Assembly (NCBI RefSeq): GCF_005889725.1
Contig: NZ_VCKX01000007.1
Coordinates: forward strand, 1 to 64,000
Length of the DNA stretch: 64,000 bases
Direction of reading: 5' to 3'
Source: Nonomuraea zeae
Lineage (GTDB): Bacteria > Actinomycetota > Actinomycetes > Streptosporangiales > Streptosporangiaceae
Shown piece by piece: positions 32,829 through 43,100 of the stretch (its first letter is position 1; each line of letters begins with the position of its first letter). Both the position numbers and the translations under genes were made by a program. The notes below the pieces were generated by a model, which was given only the letters and a program-made list of their open reading frames with translations, had not been told where the DNA came from and made no database searches.

Positions 32829-33587
32829 TCAGATCGCGGTGGCCCCGCCGTCCACGAACAGCACCTGACCCGTCATGTACGCCGCCGCCTGGCTGGCCAG
32901 GAACACGGCGGGCGCGGCCATCTCGGCCACGGTCCCCCAGCGCCGCATGGGCACGGTGGCGACCGTGGCGGCGCCGGACGTCTCGTCCTCCCAGAGGTTG
33001 CGGTTGAGGTCGGTGGCCGTCCAGCCGGGGCACAGGGCGTTGACCCGCACCCCCGCCGCGGCCCACTCGACGGCCAGGGTCTTGGTGAGCGCCACCAGGC
33101 CGGCCTTGGCGGCCGCGTAGGGCGCGAGGAAGGGCGCGCCCAGGGCGGCGACCGAGGCCACGTTGATGACCGTGCCGCCGCCCCGGGCCAGCAGGTGCGG
33201 GGCGACCGCGTGGCAGACGATCATGGCGGAGTCGAGGTTGAGCCGCATCAGCTTGTCCCACCCGGACAGCCGCAGATCCTTGAACTCGACGAGGAAGTTC
33301 GACCCGCCGGCGTTGTTGACCACGATGTCGAGGTGGCCGAGCCCGTCGATCGCCGCGGCCACGGAGGCCGCGGCGGCCTCGCGGTCGGTGAGGTCGGCGG
33401 GGATGACCACGGCCCGCCTGCCCAGCGCCTCGATCTCCTTGGCGACCTCGGCCAGGGCGTCGGCCGACCTGGACACCAGCGCCACGTCGGCCCCGGCCTC
33501 GGCGTACGCGAGCGCGATGGCCCGTCCGATCCCCTTCGACGCCCCGGTGACCAGAGCCTGCTTGCCACTGAGATCGAACGCGCTCAC
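32829..33587 (-). CDS. SDR family oxidoreductase
   Basis: A 252-residue short-chain dehydrogenase/reductase. Cofactor motif TGASKGIGRAIA begins at residue 14, NNAG near residue 91, and the catalytic Ser...YAAAK is Ser in NVASVAALG with YAAAKAGLVAL about 13 residues later. The terminal VLFVDGGATAI is typical of classical SDRs such as 3-oxoacyl-ACP reductase. GTG 33587 has AGAGGAGG four bases upstream. It is convergent with the CAP gene (12-base gap). Substrate not determined. Confidence 0.93.
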   Translation of the reverse strand: MSAFDLSGKQALVTGASKGIGRAIALAYAEAGADVALVSRSADALAEVAKEIEALGRRAVVIPADLTDREAAAASVAAAIDGLGHLDIVVNNAGGSNFLVEFKDLRLSGWDKLMRLNLDSAMIVCHAVAPHLLARGGGTVINVASVAALGAPFLAPYAAAKAGLVALTKTLAVEWAAAGVRVNALCPGWTATDLNRNLWEDETSGAATVATVPMRRWGTVAEMAAPAVFLASQAAAYMTGQVLFVDGGATAI

Positions 33588-33706
33588 GCCGCCTCCTCTT
33601 GTCGAAACCGAACAAGATTCTATGGATCCGCGGACGGGAGCGCCACTGTTCGCGAAACCCTACGTACCGGCGAATGCCGCCCCACCGCGCGGGGCCGGAC
33701 ACGCCA

Positions 33707-33737
33707 CCGGCGCGGGGCCACGAGGGCCCCGCGCCGG
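33707..33737 (-). terminator. Terminator of the Rhs gene
   Basis: Perfect 13-bp stem CCGGCGCGGGGCC (33707-33719) / GGCCCCGCGCCGG (33725-33737), five-base loop, 27 bases beyond the Rhs stop on the minus strand. It leaves no room for an immunity gene before the SDR gene. Confidence 0.88.
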
Positions 33738-33763
33738 TTTCGCGGGTCAACGCAGGGAGATCG

Positions 33764-36700
33764 TCAGCCGCCCAATCCCCAGATGATGATGTCTATCGCG
33801 TCACCCAATCCACTCTTGTCGATCCAGCCGGTGACCCTTCCGCCGGCCTCGGCGATCGTGCCGGTCCTCGTGTTCTCCGGCTCGACTCTCTCGGGCCGGT
33901 AGATCTGCCGCTCGCCCTGACCGGAGCCACCGGGCCGGGCCGCCGGCGGCGGACCGTCGGGGTAGGTCCGGCCGTTGCGGTAGACGGTGTAGGACTGGGT
34001 CGGCTGCGTGGTGCCGTCGTTGCGGTAGATCTGACTCGGCCTTGGCTGCATCGGCTGCCGGCTGTCCCTGGGCGGGGACTGCCGCTGCTGCGCCCGATGG
34101 CTCGTCGGCCGCTGCGCCGGACGCTGCCGGGCCCGCGCGATCCCGCTCGGGACCCGCCCTGCCCGCCTGTTGCGCGCCCTTGCCGCCGCCGAGGCCCGCC
34201 TGGCCGCCGCCGCGTCCTTGGCCTTCCTCTTCGCCTCTCTTCTCGCTGCCGCCGCGGCCCGCCGCTGCGCCCGCGCCGTCGCCGCCTTCCTCGCTCGTTC
34301 GGCCGCCTTCTTCTTGGCCTGCTCCTGGAGCTTCTTCCTGGCCGCCGCCGCGGCCCGCTTCTTCGCCGCCTCGGCGGCCCGCTTCTTGGCCTCCGCCGCG
34401 GCCTTCCTCCTGGCCGCCGCGAGTGCCCGGCGACGTGCCGCCGCGAGAGCGGCCCGCCTGGCCGCCGCCCGTGCCGCCGCGATCGCCGCGCGCCTGGCCG
34501 CCGCGATCGCCAGCCTCCTGGCGATGATCTGCGCCGCGACCCGGACCGCGATGGCGGCGACGAACCAGAACAGCTGCCCGTCGGGGTCGCTCATGGTGAC
34601 GGGGCTGTTGTTGGCGTAGGCGTAGGCGTTGAGCTGCTGCGGGTTCTGCTCCTCCATCACGGGGTCGACCGAGATGAACCGGCCGTTCTTGGGGTCGTAC
34701 TCGCGGGCGCCGAGGTGGACGAGCCCGGTCGTGGGATCCTGCGTGCCGCCCACGAACGCGCGCTGCCCTGGCCAGAACGATGGTGGCGCGCCCCGGTTCT
34801 CGCCGAACGGGGTCAGCCTCCGCACGGCCAGCTCACCGGTCGTGGCGTTCACCGCGGCCTGCGAGGTGCCCTGGTGGTCGTTGGCCAGGAAGTGGACCTG
34901 GTTGTCCGGCGTGCGCACCGCGATGGGCTCGCCGCCGATGGTGTAGTAGCGGGTCTGCTCGACCGCGTCCTTGGCGAAGTCGAAACGCAGCTCCATGTCG
35001 TCGATGTAGAGCGTGGAGTCGGTCGAGGTCTTGCGGATCAGCCGGTCGCCGTCCGCGTCGTAGACGAAGGACGTCGTCTTGCCCGCCTCGGTCACCGACT
35101 CCAGGTTGCCCTCGGCGTCCCAGACCAGTGCCTGGTCGGAGGTGCCGACCTTGCGCCGGGTGGTGTTGCCCGCCGCGTCGTACTCGAACAGGTCGGAGCC
35201 GACGGTCTGGAGCGCGTGCGGCTGCTTGCCGCCGGCCGCCGGGTAGGTGGAGGTGCGGACCGTCTCAGCGGCGCCGCCCCAGGCGTGCTTGGTCTCCTTG
35301 GTCCGGTTTCCGACGGAGTCGTAGGTGTAGCTGACCGCGTACGGGGCCACACCGCCGATCTTGCCCGCCGTCGGGGTGCCGCTGGCGCAGTCGTCGGTGG
35401 CCGTCCACGCCGAGGTCATCCGGCGCAGGTGGTCGTACTTGAAGCACTGCGTGTCCTGGCCGCCGGCCTTGTCGGCGATCTTGGTGATGTTGCCGACCGC
35501 GTCGTAGGTGTAGTTGATGTCGAGGTCGGTGGCCGCGGCGCCTTCCCGGTCCAGCCGCATGCTGGTCAGCCTGCGGGTGGCCTCGTCGTGGGTGTAGGTG
35601 AGCCAGGCCTTCTTGCTGCCGCTGCCCAGCTCGTACTGGAGGGTCTCGCCCATCTTGGAGTAGCGGGTCGCGCTCACGTACGCCGACAGGCCGGTGACCT
35701 TGGTCGGCTGGCTGAGCTCGTCGTAGGAGTAGACGACCGACTCCTCGGCGAGCCCGCCGCCGGCCGGGAAGCTGACGGACTGGACCTGGTCGTCGAGCGT
35801 GTAGCGGGTGTTGAGCACGTACGAGCCGGCCAGCTTGCCCTCCCGCTCGGGGACGGTGACGGTCTGGCGCAGCGCGCGGTAGTCGGTGTCGATGGCGTTG
35901 ATCTCGGCCTTGTACGCCTGCCCGCCCACGTAGCGGATGCTGGCGTTCATGTGACCCTTGGCCAGCGCGTCGTACTTCCACTCGGCGAGCAGCGTGCCGG
36001 TCGCGGAGCCGTCACGCAGCTCCTTCTTGCGGCCGAGCTCGTCGTAGACGTAGTACAGCGTCTTGCCGCGAGAGTCGGTGCTGCTGACCAGCTCGTCGGC
36101 GTCGTTGTACGTCATCGTGGTGACGCCCTTGTCGGGGTCCTCCAGCTTGATCTCCCGGCCACGCAGGTCGTAGTGGTGGCGCCACACGTTGCCCGCGTTG
36201 TCGGTCACCGTGGACAGGCGGCCGGCGTGGTCGTAGGTGTACTTGGTGGACTCGTACTCGCCTGTCGGGGTGGCCCCCTTGTACTGGCGCAGCTCGATGA
36301 GCCGGTCCTCGGCGTCGCCGATGCGGGTCGTCGCGGTGCCGCCGGGCGGTGGCGTCACGTGCATCCTGTCGCCCTGCTGCGTGGTGCTGACCCGGAACTT
36401 CTCCGCGCCCTTCGCCTTCAGGATCTGGGCGTTGACGTCCCCGGTGCCGTCGAAGGTCGCCACGATCTGGTTGGGCACGTCGGTGTCGGCCACCGCCAGC
36501 AGGTCGGTGGCGGGCGTCCCGGTGGCGAAGTAGCCGGTGTTCGACTTGTACTGCTCGCCGAGCGAGTTGTAGAAGGTGTCGGTGATCGTGCGCCCGTCAC
36601 GCAGCGCGGGGTCCTGCGTCTGGTCGTCGCGCGGCGCGGGCTCCTGCGTCTGGCGCTCGCGCATCAGGCCGTCGTACAGCTCGTGGCTGGAGCTGTAGGC

Positions 36701-39700
36701 GCCGTCCGCGCCCAGCGTCTTCGTGGTGACGTAGCTGGGGCCGTCGGTCCGCATCGTGTAGGCGTACTCGGTGCTGGGCGACTGTCCCGCCGACTTGCTG
36801 CGGTCGGGCTGCCAGACCTTGGTCAGGCGGCCGAGCGCGTCGTACTCCATGTCGATGCGGCGGTTGTTCGCGTCGATCTCGGCGTACGGCTCGCCCCAGG
36901 CCGGTTCGAGCAGGGTGCGCTCGACGTGCCCGAGCTGGTTGGTCTCCTTGATCTCGGTCGCGGGGGCGCCGGCCGCCGGGGTGTAGATGGTGGTGGACTT
37001 GGTGCCGACCGCGTCGGTCTCGCTGGTCTCGCGGCCGTAGGCGTCGTAGGTGTGGGTGCTCTCGGTGATCGTCGCGCCGTCCCCGGAAACGGTGTGCTGG
37101 ACCAGGGTCACGTCACCCTTGCTCGGTGCCTGGCCGTACGCCTTGCCGTCGTACTGGACCTTCTCCTCGGAGATCAGCTCACCGGCGGCCAGCGTGGACA
37201 CGGCGGTGCCGCAACCCGCGGCGACCTTCTGGATGCTGCTGGTGTAGTCGAGCATCCAGGTCGTGTCGTTGCGGGCGTAGGTGTAGCGGGTGCACTGGTC
37301 GTCGTCGGTCGTCGCCAGGTCGCCCTTCTCCTCGACCTGGGTGAGCAGGCCCTTGGCGTCGTACGCGCGCTCCTCGCCGGTACGCCGCCACTTGCCGCCG
37401 TCCAGCGCCTGGCGGGTGACCATGCTCTTGGGCTCGACCACGTACGCGGCCTTGGTGACGCCGCCCTGCGTGGACTCCGCGGTCTTCAGCGACCACGGCT
37501 CCTCGACGGTCGCGGTCAGGAGGGTCCCGCCGTCCCCGTCGTAGAGGATCTCCTCACGCTCGACGCCCGCGAGCTGGTCGAGGTCGTCCAGCTTGACGCC
37601 CTCGGTGTCCTCCACCTGCACGCTGCGCTTCGTGCCGTCGGCCAGCTTGTCACCGTGCATGCCGCGGAAGTACCTGAACTCCGTGAGCGTGCGCTTGGTG
37701 TCCTGGCCGTCGCCCTGGCGCACCCGGACCCTGCCGAACCCGCGGAAGTCCGCCCAGGTCCGGTGCTCGGCCTTGATCAGCGCGTTGTCGGCGTAGTGCC
37801 AGGCCGCGCCGTCCAGGTACTCGTAGTCGGTGACGACGTTCGGCGAGCCGGCGACGCGGTCCACCTCGATCGTCTGGGTGACCACGTACTTGTGGAACCA
37901 GTCGGTGACCTCGGCCTCGTTGGGCGGCGCCCAGCGCTGCGGGAAGCAGCGCCTGGTGTTCTTGTCCGCCGTGGGCACGTCGCCCGGCTTGCAGTCGGCG
38001 GCCGCGTAGTTGACGCGCAGCTCGCCGCCGCTCTCGTTGTTCACGGCCTGCACGCGCCACTTCACCAGCGGGGCGCGGCCTTCGTTGGCGTCCACCCGGT
38101 TGGCCAGCTGGACACCGATGAACGTGGTCTTGGGCAGCGTGATCGTGCCGCCCACGTGCCCGGTCTGCTGGACCGAGGCCAGCCACAGCGACGGGCTCAT
38201 GCCGTCACCCGAGGCGGGGAACTGGTGCGTCAGCGTCCAGGAGTCCACCGCGCAGTACTGCGCACCCGAGCACTTGGTGGTGTCGGTGTTGAGGATCTGC
38301 GTGGTGATCTTGGCCAGGCGCTTGCGCGTGAAGAACGTCGGCGACAGGCGGTCGGTGCACTTCACGCCGGAGTCGCAGATCTGGTCGAACGGGACGTCCG
38401 GCCAGCTGCTGGCGGTCTCCTTCTTGAGCTCGCTCGCGGCACAGGTGATCGTGCCGCTGGGCAGGCAGCGCTCGGCCACGTCGAAGACGACGCGGGCGGC
38501 GGGGGCCTTGGTGAACAGCTCGCCCTGCAGGTAGCCGTAGTCGATGCGGTTGAGGTAGCCGGCGCGGTCGTACACGGTGCCCAGCTCGGGCTTCATGTTC
38601 CGGCCGTAGTAGTTCTTCTCCTGGGTGTACCAGTACGTGGTGGCGTTGCCGTGGGGGTCCACCGCGTAGTCGAGGTTCCACCGGTAGGCCTGCTGGCACC
38701 AGGCGTTGGCCGGGGTGCTGTTGTAGCAGGGCTCGCCGCTGTTGTTGCCGAACACCGGCGCGGTCTGCACCGACTTGGTCTCCGGCTTGCCGGTGGCCCA
38801 GCCGGGCAGGCGGTTCAGGCCGAAGGTGTACTGGGAGCCCTCGGCGGAGGTGACCCGCCAGTACTCGCCGTTGTTGTCACCGTTGGTGGCACCGGTGAGG
38901 TATTCGATCCGGGTGCCGTCGTCGCGCTTGGGCCGCCACTGCTTGGTCGTCGCGTCCTTGATCAGCTCGACGGCGGAGTTGCCGAGCGACAGGGTGACGT
39001 TCTCGCCGTCCCAGCACAGGTCGCCGGTCTTCTTGCCGTCGATCATGCAGGACTTGTAGCGGCGCTCGACGTAGCCGCTGGGGTTCAGCTCGAAGCCCTC
39101 ACCGGCCCAGGACGGCTGGTTGTTGGTGGAGGCGGTGCGGCCGTCCACGCTCTGCGAGGAGTAGTCGAGCGAGATCTCCGGCTCGTCGCCGCCCAGCGCC
39201 GGGGGCGTGCGCATGCCGTAGCCCCAGTTGAAGTCGCCGGACTGGGCGCCGACGCTCCAGCTCGCCGACGGGGCCAGCGAGGTGGCCGAGTGGTCGCCCG
39301 ACGGGCCGGAGGCCGCGGCGGTCACCGCGTACAGGCCGGTGGTCTCGACCTCGGCGGTCAGGGTGCCCGCCGTGGCGTTGTTGTCGCCCTTCACCGGCTG
39401 CGGCGGCGGGCAGTTGGTGGCGGCGGCGTCGAGCGCGCACTCTTCCAGCTTCACCATGCGCAGCCGCGAGCCGTAGTCGCCGCCGTAGGCGTAGCGGAAG
39501 GCGGAGTAGTCGACCTCCAGCCGGGTCTTGCCCGAGCCGGCCTTCTGGTCCGCGCCGGCGGTGGCCGCCGCGGCCTGTCCGGGCGACACTCGCATCGCCA
39601 GGCCGAGCCGGCCGGACTTGGCCGTGTCGAGCAGTTCGACGCGGACCGGGTCCTGCGCCGCCGCCTTGGCGGCCACGCCCTGCTGCGGAGCCAGCCGGAC

Positions 39701-40093
39701 GGGGAATCCGGCGGCCAGGGTCGTGGCCGCGGCAGCGGTGCCTCCCAGCTCAGCGGTCTGGGGTTTCGGCCAGGCCGTCCCCGGCGGCGCTTTCCACGCC
39801 TGTTTCTGTACCGGGTCGGCCATCGGGGGAAGTACGGGGACTTTTCCGCCCTTGACCGGGGTCTCCTTCTGCGTGATAGGAGCCGGGCGGGCGGCGGCGG
39901 ACGCAGGCATCGCGTACGCCATGGGGATCATCAGGACGACGGACAGAACGGTGGCCAGCCGCCGGGGCCAAGGGGACTCGGGCTTGAATTCCTGGAAGCG
40001 ATTCCAGCGAGAATCTGGAATGTCCGGTTCGTCGGGTTGCTGAAAACGGTTCCAGCGGGATTCGGGCAGGTCTAACTCACTCGGCAGGTCCAT
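33764..40093 (-). CDS. Large secreted Rhs/YD-repeat protein with histone-like C-terminal tip
   Basis: A 2109-residue protein. Residues 1-45 are cytoplasmic with two copies of SRWNRFQ (12-18, 28-34), then PRRLATVLSVVLMIPMAYAM is a late signal or anchor. A beta-rich N-terminal domain, a long shell of YD repeats (for example YDALGRLTKVW, YDELGRKKEL, YTYDAVGNITKI) and the Rhs core follow, ending in AYANNSPVTMSDPDG near residue 1839. The last 270 residues are a short hydrophobic stretch, then about 120 residues almost entirely Ala, Arg and Lys, then a Pro/Gln-rich part and a non-basic end, IDKSGLGDAIDIIIWGLGG. Rhs cores encapsulate C-terminal toxins; the toxin type is unknown. ATG 40093 has GGGAGAGG. 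It is 55 bases after the LamG gene. Confidence 0.93.
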   Translation of the reverse strand: MDLPSELDLPESRWNRFQQPDEPDIPDSRWNRFQEFKPESPWPRRLATVLSVVLMIPMAYAMPASAAARPAPITQKETPVKGGKVPVLPPMADPVQKQAWKAPPGTAWPKPQTAELGGTAAAATTLAAGFPVRLAPQQGVAAKAAAQDPVRVELLDTAKSGRLGLAMRVSPGQAAAATAGADQKAGSGKTRLEVDYSAFRYAYGGDYGSRLRMVKLEECALDAAATNCPPPQPVKGDNNATAGTLTAEVETTGLYAVTAAASGPSGDHSATSLAPSASWSVGAQSGDFNWGYGMRTPPALGGDEPEISLDYSSQSVDGRTASTNNQPSWAGEGFELNPSGYVERRYKSCMIDGKKTGDLCWDGENVTLSLGNSAVELIKDATTKQWRPKRDDGTRIEYLTGATNGDNNGEYWRVTSAEGSQYTFGLNRLPGWATGKPETKSVQTAPVFGNNSGEPCYNSTPANAWCQQAYRWNLDYAVDPHGNATTYWYTQEKNYYGRNMKPELGTVYDRAGYLNRIDYGYLQGELFTKAPAARVVFDVAERCLPSGTITCAASELKKETASSWPDVPFDQICDSGVKCTDRLSPTFFTRKRLAKITTQILNTDTTKCSGAQYCAVDSWTLTHQFPASGDGMSPSLWLASVQQTGHVGGTITLPKTTFIGVQLANRVDANEGRAPLVKWRVQAVNNESGGELRVNYAAADCKPGDVPTADKNTRRCFPQRWAPPNEAEVTDWFHKYVVTQTIEVDRVAGSPNVVTDYEYLDGAAWHYADNALIKAEHRTWADFRGFGRVRVRQGDGQDTKRTLTEFRYFRGMHGDKLADGTKRSVQVEDTEGVKLDDLDQLAGVEREEILYDGDGGTLLTATVEEPWSLKTAESTQGGVTKAAYVVEPKSMVTRQALDGGKWRRTGEERAYDAKGLLTQVEEKGDLATTDDDQCTRYTYARNDTTWMLDYTSSIQKVAAGCGTAVSTLAAGELISEEKVQYDGKAYGQAPSKGDVTLVQHTVSGDGATITESTHTYDAYGRETSETDAVGTKSTTIYTPAAGAPATEIKETNQLGHVERTLLEPAWGEPYAEIDANNRRIDMEYDALGRLTKVWQPDRSKSAGQSPSTEYAYTMRTDGPSYVTTKTLGADGAYSSSHELYDGLMRERQTQEPAPRDDQTQDPALRDGRTITDTFYNSLGEQYKSNTGYFATGTPATDLLAVADTDVPNQIVATFDGTGDVNAQILKAKGAEKFRVSTTQQGDRMHVTPPPGGTATTRIGDAEDRLIELRQYKGATPTGEYESTKYTYDHAGRLSTVTDNAGNVWRHHYDLRGREIKLEDPDKGVTTMTYNDADELVSSTDSRGKTLYYVYDELGRKKELRDGSATGTLLAEWKYDALAKGHMNASIRYVGGQAYKAEINAIDTDYRALRQTVTVPEREGKLAGSYVLNTRYTLDDQVQSVSFPAGGGLAEESVVYSYDELSQPTKVTGLSAYVSATRYSKMGETLQYELGSGSKKAWLTYTHDEATRRLTSMRLDREGAAATDLDINYTYDAVGNITKIADKAGGQDTQCFKYDHLRRMTSAWTATDDCASGTPTAGKIGGVAPYAVSYTYDSVGNRTKETKHAWGGAAETVRTSTYPAAGGKQPHALQTVGSDLFEYDAAGNTTRRKVGTSDQALVWDAEGNLESVTEAGKTTSFVYDADGDRLIRKTSTDSTLYIDDMELRFDFAKDAVEQTRYYTIGGEPIAVRTPDNQVHFLANDHQGTSQAAVNATTGELAVRRLTPFGENRGAPPSFWPGQRAFVGGTQDPTTGLVHLGAREYDPKNGRFISVDPVMEEQNPQQLNAYAYANNSPVTMSDPDGQLFWFVAAIAVRVAAQIIARRLAIAAARRAAIAAARAAARRAALAAARRRALAAARRKAAAEAKKRAAEAAKKRAAAAARKKLQEQAKKKAAERARKAATARAQRRAAAAARREAKRKAKDAAAARRASAAARARNRRAGRVPSGIARARQRPAQRPTSHRAQQRQSPPRDSRQPMQPRPSQIYRNDGTTQPTQSYTVYRNGRTYPDGPPPAARPGGSGQGERQIYRPERVEPENTRTGTIAEAGGRVTGWIDKSGLGDAIDIIIWGLGG

Positions 40094-40148
40094 GACCTCT
40101 CCCAGTCGGGGGTGCTAACGGGACGGTTACTGGGACACTTTGCGGGGG

Positions 40149-43100
40149 TTATTGAGCGGCTAGTTGGGCGATCTGCTCGGCACTCAGGACGCCGTCATAG
40201 GTGCGGACGTCGTCCACGCTTCCCGGCCAGTAGCCGGTGAAGGCTCCGGCCGTCTTGGTCCGGCCCAGTTGCAGCGGGCCGGTGGCGTTCCACGCGCTGA
40301 CGTGGTCGGTGATGGTGGTGGTGGACAGCTGGCCGTTGACGTAGATGCGGAGCTCTCCGGCCAGCGGGTCGTACACGCCCGCCACGTGCGTCCACTCCAG
40401 CGGCGCGGGAATCGCGTCGGACCGGGTGCGGACGAGGGCGGCGGCATCGGTGTCGGCGGCGGCCATCCCCAGGGCCCACCGCCCTTGTGTCTTGTCGTAG
40501 CCGAGCTGGAATCCGGCTGCCCGGCTGCCCGGCTGGGCCACGACGGCGGTGTCCGCGGTGGGCAGGTAGTCGAGCTGGGTCCAGGCGCTCACGGTGAAGC
40601 CGGACCGGGTGTCGATCGCCGGCGCGGTGGTCTGGGCGTAGCCGTTGACGCCGTCGAGCGCGAGCGCGCCGTCCAGCCAGCCTGACGTCCACGAGGCGGC
40701 TCCGGACAGCGTCGCGGCGGTCGCCCGGCCCGAGGATTCGGCGGCCGACAAGCCGGACTCCTCATCCAGCTTCCAGTGGCCGACCAGCGTGGCAGCGCTG
40801 TTGACCAGATCGGCCACCTCGTCGGCGAACATGGCGCGGCCGTAGACCCGCACCTCGTCGACATCCCCGGGCCAGTAGTCCGAAGCCGCCCCGTTGACCT
40901 TTCCGCGGCCGATCGTCAGGGGGCCTGTGGCATTCCACGGTGGTGTGACGGCGGCCGTCCCCTCCAGCTTGCCGTTCACGTAGAGCGAGATCTGGCCGGC
41001 CGCCGAGTCGTAGACGCCGGTCAGATGGGTCCATTCGTTCAGCCTCGGCGCCGCCGCGGACAGGGCGCGCACGGCCGGCGCGCCGTCCGTGTCCGAGCCC
41101 GTCACGGCCAGCGCCCAGCGGCCGTCGGTCTTGGAGTACTGCAGGGAGAAGGCTCCGTTGCGGCTTCCTTCCTGGGTGACCGCGGTGGCGGAGGCGGCGG
41201 TGCCGGTCAGCCTGGCCCAGGTGGTGACGGTGAAGTTGCGGCTGGTGTCGACGGCCGGTGCGGCGGTCTGCGCGTAGCTGTTGGCCAGGCGCAGGGCCAT
41301 GCCGGTCTTGCCGTTCGTCCAGGTCGCCCCGTACAGGGTGGCGGGGTGGGCGCCGGCGCTGTCGGCGCCGACCGTGCCCTGGCCCTCGTCCAGCGCCCAG
41401 TGGCCGGCGGCCGGGCGGCCCGAGTTGACGTTGAAGACGTAGGTGCGGATCGGGCCGAGCTGGCCCGCGCGGTCCTTGCTGCGCACCGACAGGACGTTGG
41501 GTCCGTCGTGGCGCGGGGTGAGCTGGATCGTGGCCGTGCCGTTCGAGCTGGGGGCGACCTCGGTCTTGGGCGTGGTGTCGAGCCCGTAGACGTAGGCGGC
41601 CACGTCGGTGATGCCGTTGGGGTCGAAGGTGAACGAGCCCGTCAGGCCGACGCCGTCGCTCCAGCCGTTCTCGGTGAACTGGGGCGAGGTGACGATCGGT
41701 TCGCGGCCGGGGGCGGTGGCGTCCACGGTGGCCTCGCACCAGGGGCTCCACGCGCTGTTGGCCTTGCCGTCCTCGCCGCGGACGCGCCAGCGGACCAGTG
41801 AGCCGTCGGCGTAGAGGCTCTGCGGGATCGTCGCGTAGAAGGCGGTGCCCGTCGAGCCGAGTGCGGTGACGTACTCGCCGGTCTTGGTGCCGGCCTCGTT
41901 GTACCACTCGAAGCGGCCCTTGACCGAGTTGTCGGCGTCCTTCAGCTTGGCCCACAGCTTCGGCGTGGCGGTGCTGATGACCGGCCGGCCGTCACCGGAG
42001 ACGCAGGGGCCGCCCGGGTCCGACCAGGCGTCGGCGGCCACGGGGTCGGCGGGCAGCGAGTTGTACTCGATGACCAGGCTCGGGTTGTTCTTGAACTTCT
42101 TCCAGGCGTACACGTCGGTCTCGCTCGTGGCCCGGATGCCGATGGTGATGTTGGCCCACTTGTTGGCGGCGGCGTTCACGACCTGCGGGGTGACGTCGAA
42201 CTCGACGCCGCCGGGCAGGCAGGCCGAGCCCCAGCCCTTGGCCACGTTGACCGTGGACAGCTTCGTGACCCAGGCGGGCTGCTTGTTCCAGGTCGTGGCC
42301 TTGCTGATCGTGTTGGTCGCCCACGCCTCGACCTTGCGGGCGCTGCACGAGTACGACCACGTCTCGTACATGCGCAGCGTGCCCTTGATGATCTGCTTGC
42401 CGTGGATGGTCGCGCCGGTGTTCATCTGGAAGAACGAGCGGTTGGTCTGCGAGTTGACGTGGCCGGCCCTGGCGACGTCGCTGGAGTTGAGGTAGTTGGA
42501 GTTGGGCCAGTTGCTCCAGACGGCCGTCCACGCGCCGCGCGCGGCCGAGAAGTACGGGTCCAGGTAGACGGGGAAGCGCGTCTTCGGGTCGGACAGCATC
42601 TTCCGGTCCGGCCGCAGGCGCATCTTCCTGCCGCTCAGCTCCACGCCCATCTGGGCCTGACGGGCCTCCGGCGCGCGGCCTTCCTTGACCGCCTGCCGGC
42701 TCGGGGCGCCCTCGGAGTCCCACATCGTCGGGGTCGGCGCGATGAAGATCGTGCCGCCGTTGTCGTCGACGGCCTCCAGGTTGCCCGCCTTGTCCGCCTC
42801 CAGCGACAGGCCGCTGGCGGACAGCGGGAACGTCAGCTCGGTCAGCGCGCTGCTGAGCGCGGCGTCCCGCGTCTTGACCACCAGGAGGTGGGAGAAGCCG
42901 TCCACGTCCGCGGTGACCTGGAGGTCCACGCCGGGCAGGACCTCGGGGTAGGTGGCGGTGTCGCCGTTCAGCGTGGGCTTGGGCAGCGTGCCCTGCCAGC
43001 CGAGCTCGAGTGTCTTGCTGCCGCGCGCCAGGCGGGCCAGCGGGGCGTTGCCGCCGCCGGAGAAGGTCAGGCCGACCGCCGCGGCGACGGGCTCGATGGC

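Noticed and set aside
33599..40075. 2158-codon open frame on the plus strand antisense to the Rhs gene
   Set aside because: Low-complexity Val/Gly/Arg/Leu composition, no motifs, and the opposite strand encodes unmistakable YD repeats.
33764..40093. Rhs protein as a type VI secretion effector
   Set aside because: No VgrG, PAAR, Hcp or other T6SS genes, and the protein carries its own hydrophobic export signal; Gram-positive type secretion is more plausible.
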